Below, one piece after another: positions 8,162-17,500 of a stretch of 24,584 nucleotides of DNA (the stretch's first letter is position 1; every line of letters begins with the position of its first letter). Under the pieces are notes generated by a model. It was not told where the DNA came from. It saw only the letters and a program-made list of their open reading frames with translations, and did no database searches. Source of the stretch: SURF-24 sp964537965 (GTDB lineage Bacteria > Bacteroidota > Ignavibacteria > Ignavibacteriales > SURF-24); NCBI GenBank assembly GCA_964537965.1, contig CAZIDB010000051.1, forward strand, positions 1-24,584, written 5' to 3'. The translations under genes were made by a program, and so were the position numbers.

Positions 8162-11149
8162 ATGCATAGATTCCAGGACCTGCAGACAGAAGAATATGCT
8201 TTTGGTAAACGCATACAGATGTTCCAGAAGCTTATGAAATTTAAAATCCGAGAGATACTTCTCGTTTCAAGCTTATACGATTCCTACCTGTTTGAAGAAG
8301 ACGGCAGGTTGTATGAACAGCTAAGAAGAGAATATCTTGGATTAAACCTGAACCATACTCCAGAAATAAACCATGTAACAAGCGCATCGGAAGCACTTGA
8401 TTTACTAAATGCCGGTGAACATTTCGATCTTATTATAACGACGCTTCACGTGGAGGATATGCACGTTGTTAAATTTGCAAAGTTATTAAAGGATCGCGGG
8501 ATTAATATTCCTGTAGTTCTTTTAGCTTACGATAACCGTGAACGAAAAGAACTTACAATGAATTATGATATTTCAATATTTGAAAGAGTATTTATCTGGC
8601 AGGGTGATTATAAATTATTAATAGCCATAATAAAATGTATTGAAGATAAAATTAATGTTGAGAACGATACACAGAGTGTCGGCGTTCAATCCATTATTTT
8701 GATTGAGGACAATGTAAAATTCTATTCATCATACCTGCCTATAATTTATACGGAAATTTTCCAGCAGTCGCAGAGGTTGCTGTCGGAAGGTGTTAATCTT
8801 ACTCATAAATTTTTAAGAATGCGCGCCCGCCCTAAAATTCTTTTATCCACAACATATGAAGAGGCGAGAGAATATCTTGAGAAATTTTCTGAGTTTGTAC
8901 TTGGGGTTATTTCTGATATAAACTTTAAAAGAAATGGTAAGAAAGATCCGATAGCCGGAATTACTTTTGCAAAAGAAGTTAAAGAACGCCATGAAGATAT
9001 ACCTATACTTCTTCAGTCAAGTAACCCCAATCATGCCGATACTGCAAAATCAATCGGTGCTTCATTTTTACAAAAGGGTTCACCAAGACTGTTACATGAT
9101 TTACGCGACTTTATGATTAATAATTTTGGACTTGGTGATTTTACTTTCCGGATTCCAAGCGGTAAAGTAGTTGGAAAAGCTTCTAACCTGAATGAATTAG
9201 AGGAACAGTTAAAGTCTGTTCCGCCGGAATCAATTTCATACCACGCCAATAGAAATCATTTTTCGGTTTGGCTTAAAGCAAGAACAGAATTCTGGCTTGC
9301 ACACAGGCTACGTCCGCAAAAGGTAAGTGATTATTCTTCAATTGAAGATTTAAGACATGATATTATTTCAAGCCTGCAGCTTTATAAATCCTTGCAGACA
9401 CGAGGCATAATAACGGATTTTGTTAAAGAAACTTTTGATAATGAAAACAGCTTTGCAAGAATAGGCGGCGGTTCGCTGGGCGGTAAAGCAAGAGGACTGG
9501 GATTTATAAATACTCTCATAACCAATTTCAATATTACAACAAGGTTTGAAGGAATTGATATTTACGTTCCTTCTGCAGTTGTTCTTGGTACAGATGTCTT
9601 TGATCAGTTCATGGAAGAGAACAATCTTATTAATTTTGCATTAACTACTGAAAATGACGATGAGATTACAAATAGTTTTATTAATGCAAAGAAATTTCCT
9701 GAAGAGATTGTTAAAAAACTCGGGCAATTTTTAGACTTAATTAAAGTGCCTCTTGCGGTAAGATCCTCAAGTTTACTTGAAGATTCTCAGTTCCAGCCCT
9801 TTGCAGGAATTTACCAGACATATATGCTTCCAAATAATCATACTGATTCTGAAGTTCGCCTTAAGGAGTTGTTAAACAGTATCAAGCGGGTTTATGCATC
9901 AACATTTTATCAGGCAGCAAGAGATTATATGAAGATAACTTCCTACCGGCTTGAAGAAGAAAAGATGGCGGTAATCATTCAAAAAATGATTGGTTCGGAA
10001 AGAAAGGAAGGAAGGTATTATCCTGATTTTGCCGGGGTTGCCAAGTCATATAATTTTTACCCGGTACCTCCGCAAAAATCATCTGATGGGATTGCATTGG
10101 TTGCGTTAGGATTGGGAAGGACAGTTGTTGAAGGTGGAAACACAGTAAGGTTTTGCCCGAAATATCCAAGACACTTGCTGCAGTTCTTTTCAACTAAAGA
10201 AACAATAAGAAATGCTCAGCAGGATTTTTACGCATTGAATTTTAAAAATTATAATGAAGACAGTACTGCTCATCCTGAAGATATTTACGTGGAAAATTAC
10301 GAGCTCAACAAGTCTGAAGAAGATGGGACATTGTATGCCGTGGGATCAACATATTCAGCGGAGAATGATTCTGTTTATGACGGAATCTCGCGCAGCGGTA
10401 CAAGAGTCGTAACTTTTGCTCCAATACTTAAACATAAAATCTTTCCTTTACCGGAAATACTGGAACTGATTCTTGATCTTGGACATTGGGGAATGGGTTC
10501 TCAGATTGAAATTGAATTTGCGGTTAATCTTAAAACTCCACCCGGTGTGTTAAAAGAATTTGGCTTGCTTCAGATGCGCCCGCTTGTGTTGAGCATGGAA
10601 AGTGAAGTACTGTTTTTGAATGATGTTGAACCGGCAAACTGTATCGTTCAAAGCGAACAGGTATTGGGTAATGGTGAAATAAGGGACATCTATGATATTG
10701 TTGTTGTTCATATAGATAATTTTGACAGAAGTAAAAGCAGGCAAATAGCTTATGAAGTTGGCGCGCTGAATCAGAAATTGTTAAACCTTAATAAACCATA
10801 TTTATTAATTGGAGTAGGCAGATGGGGTTCGCTTGATAATTGGCTGGGAATTCCGGTGACGTGGGAACAGATTTGCGGAGCACACGCAATTGTAGAAAGC
10901 GGGTTTAAAGATTTTGATGTTACTCCTTCACAGGGCTCTCACTTTTTCCAGAATTTAACTTCATTCAGGGTTGGTTATTTTACTGTTAATTCACATCTTT
11001 CAAATGATTTTATTGATTGGAAATGGTTGTCTGAACAAAAAGTGATGGAAGAATTTCATTTTACAAAACACCTTCAGTTTGATTCTCCAATAATCGTTAA
11101 AATAAATGGCCATCAGAATAAAGGAGTAATTTTAAAACCGGGATTATAA
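8162..11149 (+). CDS. Double-receiver/PPDK-type ATP-binding fusion protein, copy 1
   Basis: 995 residues, soluble, no recognised complete enzyme. Domains in order: a pseudo-receiver (about 28-165) with S36/S37 where the acidic pair belongs, T93/T94 at the phosphoacceptor and FIWQGD where the lysine belongs; a second receiver (about 175-320) with E182/D183, D252, S286 and K305 intact but a long insertion before strand 2; a linker (330-430) with LKARTEFWLAHRLRP; and a PPDK_N/PEP-synthase-type ATP-binding domain (about 431-810). The last has GGGSLGGKARGL (K442), LAVRSSSLLEDS (R534), E785 and LLQMRPL (Q804). The C-terminal region (about 830-995) holds GVGRWGSLDNWLGIPV and SQGSHFFQN (H927). The PEP/pyruvate barrel is absent, so it cannot be PEP synthase or PPDK. 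An in-frame TAA lies just before the ATG, fixing the earliest start. HK-B follows after 1 bp. Role inferred: receiver-controlled phosphoryl or nucleotidyl transfer. Confidence 0.85.
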   Translation: MHRFQDLQTEEYAFGKRIQMFQKLMKFKIREILLVSSLYDSYLFEEDGRLYEQLRREYLGLNLNHTPEINHVTSASEALDLLNAGEHFDLIITTLHVEDMHVVKFAKLLKDRGINIPVVLLAYDNRERKELTMNYDISIFERVFIWQGDYKLLIAIIKCIEDKINVENDTQSVGVQSIILIEDNVKFYSSYLPIIYTEIFQQSQRLLSEGVNLTHKFLRMRARPKILLSTTYEEAREYLEKFSEFVLGVISDINFKRNGKKDPIAGITFAKEVKERHEDIPILLQSSNPNHADTAKSIGASFLQKGSPRLLHDLRDFMINNFGLGDFTFRIPSGKVVGKASNLNELEEQLKSVPPESISYHANRNHFSVWLKARTEFWLAHRLRPQKVSDYSSIEDLRHDIISSLQLYKSLQTRGIITDFVKETFDNENSFARIGGGSLGGKARGLGFINTLITNFNITTRFEGIDIYVPSAVVLGTDVFDQFMEENNLINFALTTENDDEITNSFINAKKFPEEIVKKLGQFLDLIKVPLAVRSSSLLEDSQFQPFAGIYQTYMLPNNHTDSEVRLKELLNSIKRVYASTFYQAARDYMKITSYRLEEEKMAVIIQKMIGSERKEGRYYPDFAGVAKSYNFYPVPPQKSSDGIALVALGLGRTVVEGGNTVRFCPKYPRHLLQFFSTKETIRNAQQDFYALNFKNYNEDSTAHPEDIYVENYELNKSEEDGTLYAVGSTYSAENDSVYDGISRSGTRVVTFAPILKHKIFPLPEILELILDLGHWGMGSQIEIEFAVNLKTPPGVLKEFGLLQMRPLVLSMESEVLFLNDVEPANCIVQSEQVLGNGEIRDIYDIVVVHIDNFDRSKSRQIAYEVGALNQKLLNLNKPYLLIGVGRWGSLDNWLGIPVTWEQICGAHAIVESGFKDFDVTPSQGSHFFQNLTSFRVGYFTVNSHLSNDFIDWKWLSEQKVMEEFHFTKHLQFDSPIIVKINGHQNKGVILKPGL

Positions 11150-11150
11150 T

Positions 11151-12197
11151 TTGGAATCAGATGAAAATGTAATTACAAGTACTCTGTTTAATAATCTCAG
11201 CGATCCTGTCTTCGTTTGTAATTTAAATTACGGTAAAACTCTAAGTAATTTTATTGAAGCAAACCAAACTGCATGTATTAAACTTGGTTACACCAAAGAG
11301 GAATTACTTAACCAAAACCTGCTGTCGCTGACAAACCCCATTTTTGAAAATAAACTTGTCTCAATAATAAATAAACTACTTCTTGAAGGGCAGTACATTT
11401 TTGACGTTGAACTGATTACCGGAAAGGAAAAGAATATTTCTTTGGAAATGAATGCCGTTCTGGTTGATGTTTCCGGAAGACAGACAATTATAATGACAGG
11501 CAGAGAAATTACAGGAAGACAAAAAGTTGAAGAAAAACTGAAAAGAGCCACCGAACAATTAAGAAACCTTGCAATCCGGATTCAGAAAATAAGGGAAGAA
11601 GAAAGAACTGGTATTGCAAGAGAACTTCATGATGAACTGGGACAAGTTTTAACAGTTTTGAAAATACAGATTATACTGCTTCTGAAAAAATTTCAGGTTG
11701 AAAATAAAGAGTTAAAAGATAAAGCAGATCTGATTGCTGTTATGATTGACAATGCAGTAGATTCTGTACAAAGAATTACTTCTAAACTACGTCCTAACAT
11801 ACTTGATGAGGTTGGCCTTGTTGCTGCTATTGAATGGCAGGTAAGTGATTTTTCAAAAAATACCGGGCTTACTTTTAATTATATTCACGAAAAAGATGAG
11901 TTAACTTTAGATTACGAAAAATCAACGGCTGTTTTCAGAATACTTCAAGAAGCGCTGACTAATATTGCAAGGCATGCAAATGCTTCAAGAGTGAAAATTG
12001 AATTGCGTGAATTTAAAGATAACCTGATATTGGAAATAACCGACAATGGAAAAGGAATTACACAAAGCCAGATTAACGACCCGCGTTCGCTTGGAATACT
12101 TGGTATGAAAGAGCGTGCGCTTATATTCGGCGGAAATGTTATTATTAAAAGTTCAATGGAAAGCGGCACTACTGTTATTGTTGAAATTCCTATTTGA
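11151..12197 (+). CDS. PAS sensor histidine kinase, HisKA_3 type (HK-B)
   Basis: Soluble NarX/DegS-class kinase, 348 residues. A PAS domain (about 8-125, KLGYTKEELL) is followed by HisKA_3 with phosphoacceptor H160 in ARELHDELGQVL and a C-terminal HATPase (N271 in EALTNIARHANAS, D298-N299-G300, GILGMKERA). The C-terminal half is paralogous to HK-A; the four-domain sensor part of HK-A is reduced here to one PAS. The start is a TTG one base after the stop of the 8162 gene; no alternative ATG exists before the PAS core. That spacing implies translational coupling, so this kinase is made together with a protein that carries an intact receiver. RR-B follows 23 bp downstream. The sensed signal is unknown; the PAS shows no obvious cofactor residues. 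Confidence 0.92.
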   Translation: MESDENVITSTLFNNLSDPVFVCNLNYGKTLSNFIEANQTACIKLGYTKEELLNQNLLSLTNPIFENKLVSIINKLLLEGQYIFDVELITGKEKNISLEMNAVLVDVSGRQTIIMTGREITGRQKVEEKLKRATEQLRNLAIRIQKIREEERTGIARELHDELGQVLTVLKIQIILLLKKFQVENKELKDKADLIAVMIDNAVDSVQRITSKLRPNILDEVGLVAAIEWQVSDFSKNTGLTFNYIHEKDELTLDYEKSTAVFRILQEALTNIARHANASRVKIELREFKDNLILEITDNGKGITQSQINDPRSLGILGMKERALIFGGNVIIKSSMESGTTVIVEIPI

Positions 12198-12220
12198 GTA
12201 AAAATTAATTCGGTTTATAA

Positions 12221-12850
12221 ATGATAAAAATTCTAATTGCAGATGACCACTCAATTGTCCGGCAGGGACTGAAACAAATTGTTGCTGAAGAGAATGACAT
12301 TAACGTATGTGCCGAAGCAGGCAATTCAATTGAATTGTTTGAAAGACTTAATAAACCGGAATGTGATATTGTTATACTTGATATCAATATGCCCGGTAAA
12401 AGCGGAATAGAAATTCTAAAAGATATAAAACTATTAAAGCCGGATTTACCTGTACTTATTTTGAGTATGTACGGTGAAGAGCAATACGGTGTAAGAGCTA
12501 TTAAAGCAGGTGCATCCGGGTATCTGAAAAAAGTAAGTGCTCCAGAAGAGCTTGTTAAAGCAATCAGAAAAATAATCTCCGGCGGAAAATATATTACCCC
12601 GGCCCTGGCGGAAAGGTTGGCTGATTCACTGGAGAATTATAATAAATTACCACACGAAATATTATCTGACCGCGAATATGAAATCATGTGTAAAATTGCT
12701 TCAGGCAAAACCGCCGAGGAAATAGCTGAAGATTTATCAATAAGCGTACATACTGTTTATTCATATAGAAACCGTATTTTTGAAAAAATGAATTTCAAAT
12801 CCAATGTTGACGTTTCCAATTATGTATCGAAAAATAAGTTGGAAGATTAA
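12221..12850 (+). CDS. NarL/FixJ-family response regulator (RR-B)
   Basis: DNA-binding response regulator, 209 residues. The receiver has D8/D9, D54 (VILDINMPG), S82 and K104, and a LuxR-type helix-turn-helix spans about 146-209 (LSDREYEIMCKIASGK, LSISVHTVYSYRNRI). It is a paralogue of RR-A, with the same length and shared VRQGLKQI, SGIEILKDIK and SAPEELVKA. It follows HK-B by 23 bp and is presumably its partner. The second receiver of the upstream 8162 protein is another possible phosphate acceptor, so HK-B may have a branched output. A dyad lies 46 bp after its stop and upstream of gdhA, and could be a binding site or transcript end. Confidence 0.94.
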   Translation: MIKILIADDHSIVRQGLKQIVAEENDINVCAEAGNSIELFERLNKPECDIVILDINMPGKSGIEILKDIKLLKPDLPVLILSMYGEEQYGVRAIKAGASGYLKKVSAPEELVKAIRKIISGGKYITPALAERLADSLENYNKLPHEILSDREYEIMCKIASGKTAEEIAEDLSISVHTVYSYRNRIFEKMNFKSNVDVSNYVSKNKLED

Positions 12851-12895
12851 GCATGAATATGTTGCCTGGACTTTAGAATACTGAGCGCAATTATG

Positions 12896-12916
12896 GTGTA
12901 ATAATTTTTATTACAC
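12896..12916. promoter_or_regulatory. Perfect inverted repeat upstream of gdhA
   Basis: GTGTAATAA and TTATTACAC form a perfect 9-bp dyad around a TTT centre, between RR-B and gdhA. The stem is AT-rich and no clear T-run follows, so an operator is at least as likely as a terminator. No match to a named regulator is claimed. Confidence 0.45.
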
Positions 12917-13007
12917 TACTTTCATAATAATTACTCTTTCCGGTTGAAACATCAAAAACTAACTTGCTGCCGTTATTAATTTATTCCGAACAATTACATC
13001 ACCAATC

Positions 13008-13013
13008 AGGAGG
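13008..13013 (+). promoter_or_regulatory. Consensus ribosome binding site of gdhA
   Basis: AGGAGG ends 7 nt before the ATG at 13021. It fixes the start there rather than at the non-ATG start of the longer open frame at 12964. Full consensus sites are scarce in this window, so strong translation is expected. Confidence 0.85.
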
Positions 13014-13020
13014 CATTAAA

Positions 13021-14382
13021 ATGTCCGATTACGTAAAAGAATTAATGGCAGAAGTGAAAGCTAAAAATCCTGCCGAACCAGAATTTCACCAGGCAGTTCA
13101 GGAAGTTGCTGAATCTTTATCTCTTGTAATGGAAAGACACCCTGAATATCGCTCCGCAAAAATCCTCGAGAGAATCATTGAACCGGAAAGAGTACTTATG
13201 TTCAGAGTCCCTTGGGTTGATGAACAGGGAGAAGTCCACATCAATCGAGGTTTTAGAATTGAAATGAACAGCGCAATTGGACCATATAAAGGCGGATTGC
13301 GATTTCATCCTTCGGTAAATCTTGGCATTTTAAAGTTTCTGGCCTTTGAACAGGTGTTTAAAAACAGTTTAACAACTCTTCCTATGGGTGGTGGTAAAGG
13401 CGGTTCTGATTTTGATCCTAAAGGAAAAAGCGATTTGAAAATAATGCGCTTCTGCCATGCATTCATGCAGGAACTCTTCCGTCATATTGGGCCCGATACT
13501 GACGTACCAGCAGGTGATATAGGAGTTGGTGGAAGAGAAATTGGTTACTTGTTTGGTATGTACAAAAAACTCAGGAATGAATTCACGGGTGTACTTACCG
13601 GAAAAGGTTTAAACTGGGGTGGTTCGCTTATACGTCCTGAAGCAACTGGATACGGTTCAGTATATTTTGCAGCAGAAATGCTTGCAACAAAAGGACATAC
13701 GCTTGAAGGAAAAACATGTTTGGTTTCCGGCAGCGGAAATGTTGCACAATACACGGTTGAAAAATTAAACTCGTTGGGAGCAAAAGTTATTACAATGTCG
13801 GACTCGAATGGATATGTTTATGATGATGAGGGAATTACAGATGAAAAACTGAATTATGTCATGGAATTAAAAAATGTGCGCAGAGGTAGAATTAAAGAGT
13901 ATTGCGATAAATACAAAAATGCAGTCTATACTCAAATTGATCCAAAGCTGGATTATAATCCGCTATGGAATCATAAAGCTGAATGTGCTTTTCCAAGCGC
14001 AACACAAAATGAAATAAATGTTAAAGATGCATACAACCTTGTTAACAATGGAGTTTATGTTGTTAGTGAAGGCGCAAATATGCCTACTACGGCAGATGGA
14101 GTTGAAGTATTTCTTGATAAAAAAATTCTTTATGGACCCGGTAAAGCGGCTAATGCCGGCGGAGTTGCAACAAGCGGTTTGGAAATGACGCAAAATAGTA
14201 TGCGCCTTCCCTGGTCAAGAGAAGAAGTTGACAACAGGTTAAGGATGATTATGAAAAGCATTCACAAGACTTGTCTGGAAACTGCAGAAAGATTTGGTAC
14301 ACCCGGTAATTATGTTAACGGTGCCAATATCGGAGGATTCCTTAAGGTTGCAGATGCAATGATGGATCAAGGCGTTGTTTAA
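13021..14382 (+). CDS. gdhA: Glutamate dehydrogenase, hexameric GdhA type
   Basis: Interconverts glutamate and 2-oxoglutarate plus ammonia; cytoplasmic, 453 residues, normal for the ~450-residue hexameric family. The substrate-site lysines K90 (IGPYKGGLRFHP), K114 (QVFKNSL) and catalytic K126 (LPMGGGKGGSD) and catalytic D166 (PAGDIGVG) all stand where the family requires. The coenzyme fold has GSGNVA (237-242) and DSNG at the end of strand 2. The overall look is that of enterobacterial NADP enzymes, hence probably biosynthetic (EC 1.4.1.4), but NAD use cannot be excluded by eye. The start is fixed by a perfect AGGAGG. It lies downstream of HK-B/RR-B and upstream of the second receiver/ATP-binding protein. 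A GC-rich hairpin follows the stop. Confidence 0.95.
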   Translation: MSDYVKELMAEVKAKNPAEPEFHQAVQEVAESLSLVMERHPEYRSAKILERIIEPERVLMFRVPWVDEQGEVHINRGFRIEMNSAIGPYKGGLRFHPSVNLGILKFLAFEQVFKNSLTTLPMGGGKGGSDFDPKGKSDLKIMRFCHAFMQELFRHIGPDTDVPAGDIGVGGREIGYLFGMYKKLRNEFTGVLTGKGLNWGGSLIRPEATGYGSVYFAAEMLATKGHTLEGKTCLVSGSGNVAQYTVEKLNSLGAKVITMSDSNGYVYDDEGITDEKLNYVMELKNVRRGRIKEYCDKYKNAVYTQIDPKLDYNPLWNHKAECAFPSATQNEINVKDAYNLVNNGVYVVSEGANMPTTADGVEVFLDKKILYGPGKAANAGGVATSGLEMTQNSMRLPWSREEVDNRLRMIMKSIHKTCLETAERFGTPGNYVNGANIGGFLKVADAMMDQGVV

Positions 14383-14401
14383 TTATAAACCTTTTCACCA
14401 A

Positions 14402-14422
14402 CCCCCTTCTAATGGAAGGGGG
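14402..14422. terminator. GC-rich hairpin after gdhA
   Basis: CCCCCTTC and GAAGGGGG pair over 8 bp around a TAATG loop, 20 bp after the gdhA stop. No clean T-run follows on the plus strand, so termination may be weak. The C-run/G-run form also resembles small dispersed intergenic repeats; one copy cannot prove that. Confidence 0.5.
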
Positions 14423-14526
14423 AAATTAAATATTATACTTTTATTTGGAGAAACAGATTTTTATATTCACTTGTGAACTAAAATACTTTTTCGTTGCAGG
14501 TATAGAATTTTTATGTAAGCTTTAAT

Positions 14527-17500
14527 ATGGAAAAAAGATCTTCGGAACTACTGAATAGTATGGATCTTCTGTGGGTAGAACATGGTTATGGAAACCGTTT
14601 CCAGGGATTCCAGAACCTGATGCGTCTGCGTGTAAGAGACATATTATTAGTTTCAAGTCTTTATGATCTTTACCTGTTTGAAGAAGACGGCAGGTTATAT
14701 GAGTTAATACGAAACGAATACCGTGGATTAAACCTAAGTCATTCCCCTGAGCTTACCCGTGTTTCAAGCGGCAATGATGCAATAGCCCTTGCACAGGAAG
14801 AGCGTCGTTTTGATTTGATAATTACAACCCTGCACACAGAGGACATGTCTGCAATCCAATTAGCAAAACTTGTAAAAGAATCCAATCTTAATATTCCTAT
14901 TGTACTCCTTGCATATGATAATCGTGAATTAAAAGACCTGCTATTACATTATGACACAACTGTGTTTGATAAAATATTTATCTGGCAAGGTGATTTCCGG
15001 TTATTAATTGCTATTATAAAATATCTGGAAGATAAATTAAATGTTGAGCACGATACAAGAATGGTTGGCGTGCAAAGCATAATTGTTATTGAAGATGATA
15101 TAAGATATTTCTCCTCGTTTCTTCCAACTCTTTACACGGAAATTCTGAAACAATCTCAGAGATTAATACAGGAAGGGATTAATCTTTCGCATAAATTTTT
15201 AAGAATGCGGGCGCGCCCAAAAATTCTTCTCTGCTCTAATTATGAAGAAGCTTGGGAATATTATACAAAGTACAAAGATTTTATTTTAGGTATTATCTCT
15301 GATATTGATTTTCTGCATAACGGAAAACAGGATTCGCTTGCCGGGATAAAATTTGTAGAAACCGTCCGTAAAGAACATAGTGATATTCCATGCCTGCTTC
15401 AGTCAAATGTATCTGAGAATGAAAAATTAGCAAGATTTGTTGGCGCTCATTTTTTACTGAAAGAATCTTCTACCTTCCTTGATGAACTTAGAATATTCAT
15501 GAATACATATTTCAGCTTTGGTGATTTTGTATTTAAAACCCCTGAAGGTATTGAGGTGGGAAGAGCAAACAATCTTAAAGCATTGGAAGAAAACCTTCAC
15601 ACTGTTCCGGAAAGCTGCGTTAAATTTCATGCAGAACGTAATCATTTTTCAAACTGGTTAAAAGCCCGTACAGAATTCTGGCTTGCACATCAGCTAAGAC
15701 CAAGAAAAGTTTCTGATTATGAATCTGTTTCAGCACTTCGCAATGATCTTATTGAATCAATTCATTTGTATAGGATGATAAGGCAGCGCGGGATTATAGC
15801 TGACTTTACCAAAGAATCCTTTGATCCTGATTCAAGTTTCGCAAGGATTGGTGGTGGCTCTCTTGGGGGTAAAGCAAGAGGTTTAGGATTCGTCAATACA
15901 ATTATAAATGATTATAATCTCCGTAACCGGTTTAAAGATACAATCATTTACGTGCCACCTGCGGTAGTAATCGGGACAGAAGTTTTTGATCAGTTTGTTG
16001 ATGAAAACAACCTTAGAAAATTTGCGCTTAAATGTAATGACGATAAAGAAATTACCAGGAGATTTTTAGAGGCTGAAAAATTTCCTGAAGACATACTGGC
16101 TGATCTTGCGGCATTTCTTGACATTGTAAGAACGCCACTGGCAGTCCGCTCTTCAAGCCTGCTTGAAGATTCACAGTATCATCCGTTTGCCGGTGTTTAT
16201 GAAACATATATGCTGCCGAACAAACAAAGTAATCCTTTGATAAGATTGAATGATCTTTTAAATACAATTAAACGTGTTTATGCCTCAACTTTTTATACAG
16301 GTGCAAAAGAATATTTTAAAGTTACAACTTACAGGCACGAAGAAGAGAAGATGGCTGTCATTGTTCAAAAGATGGTTGGTGCCTCTCATCAGAACCGCTT
16401 CTATCCCGATTTTGCAGGCGTAGCAAAGTCATATAACTTTTATCCTATTGCGCCGCAAAAATCTACCGACGGAATAGTTTCTGTTGCACTTGGTTTAGGA
16501 AAGACAGTTGTTGACGGAGGGAATGCTGTCAGATTCTGTCCACGGTATCCGACTGATTTAATGCAGTTTTATTCTGTTAAGGAAACATTAAATAGTAATC
16601 AATTAGAATTCTACGCCCTGGATCTTGAAGGAATTTCAGAATCTTTCGAAGAAACACATGATACAATGACCAAACTATATAACCTTTCGGTTGCTGAACA
16701 GGACGGAAGTTTAAAGTATGTCGGTTCTACCTATTCGAAAGAAAATGATGCGATATATGACGGGCTTGGCAGATCAGGTACCCGTATTGTTTCATTCTCA
16801 CCGGTATTAAGACATAAAATTTTTCCATTGCCGCAAATTTTAGAATTGCTGCTTGATATGGGAACGTGGGGAATGGGAACTCCGGTTGAAATTGAGTTTG
16901 CTGTTAATATGTCAACGGATAAAAAACAGGAAAAAGAATTTGGTTTACTACAGATTCGTCCGCTTGTAATTAGCAGGGAAGTTGAAGAACTTCAGCTAAA
17001 TGATACTGATAAAGAAAAAATCATTTGCCAGAGTAACCAGGTTTTGGGTAACGGAGCTATAAGAGATATAAAAGATATTATTCTTGTTGATTATCATAAA
17101 TATGATCGTGCAAAAAGCCGTATGGTTGCTAAGGAAGTTTCCTATTTTAATTCCAAATTAATTTCAGAATCAAAACCTTACCTTTTAATTGGAGTAGGCA
17201 GATGGGGAACACTTGATCCGTGGTTGGGTATTCCTGTTAAGTGGGAAGAAATAGCCGGGGCAAGAGCTATAATTGAATCGACATTTAAAGAATTATCTGT
17301 AACACCATCTCAGGGCACTCACTTCTTTCAGAATATTACATCATTCCAGGTGGGTTATTTTACAATTAATTATAAAGATGAAAATAGTTTTGTGGACTGG
17401 GATTGGTTGCTTAAGCAGGTGCCGGTTGAACAACTTGAATATACAAGACAAATTCAGTTTAAAAAACCAGTTATTGTAAAGATGAATGGACATCAAAGTA

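Noticed and set aside
12964..13020. Longer gdhA with an extra 19 N-terminal residues
   Set aside because: The extension would start at a non-ATG codon and would swallow the perfect AGGAGG that serves the ATG at 13021.
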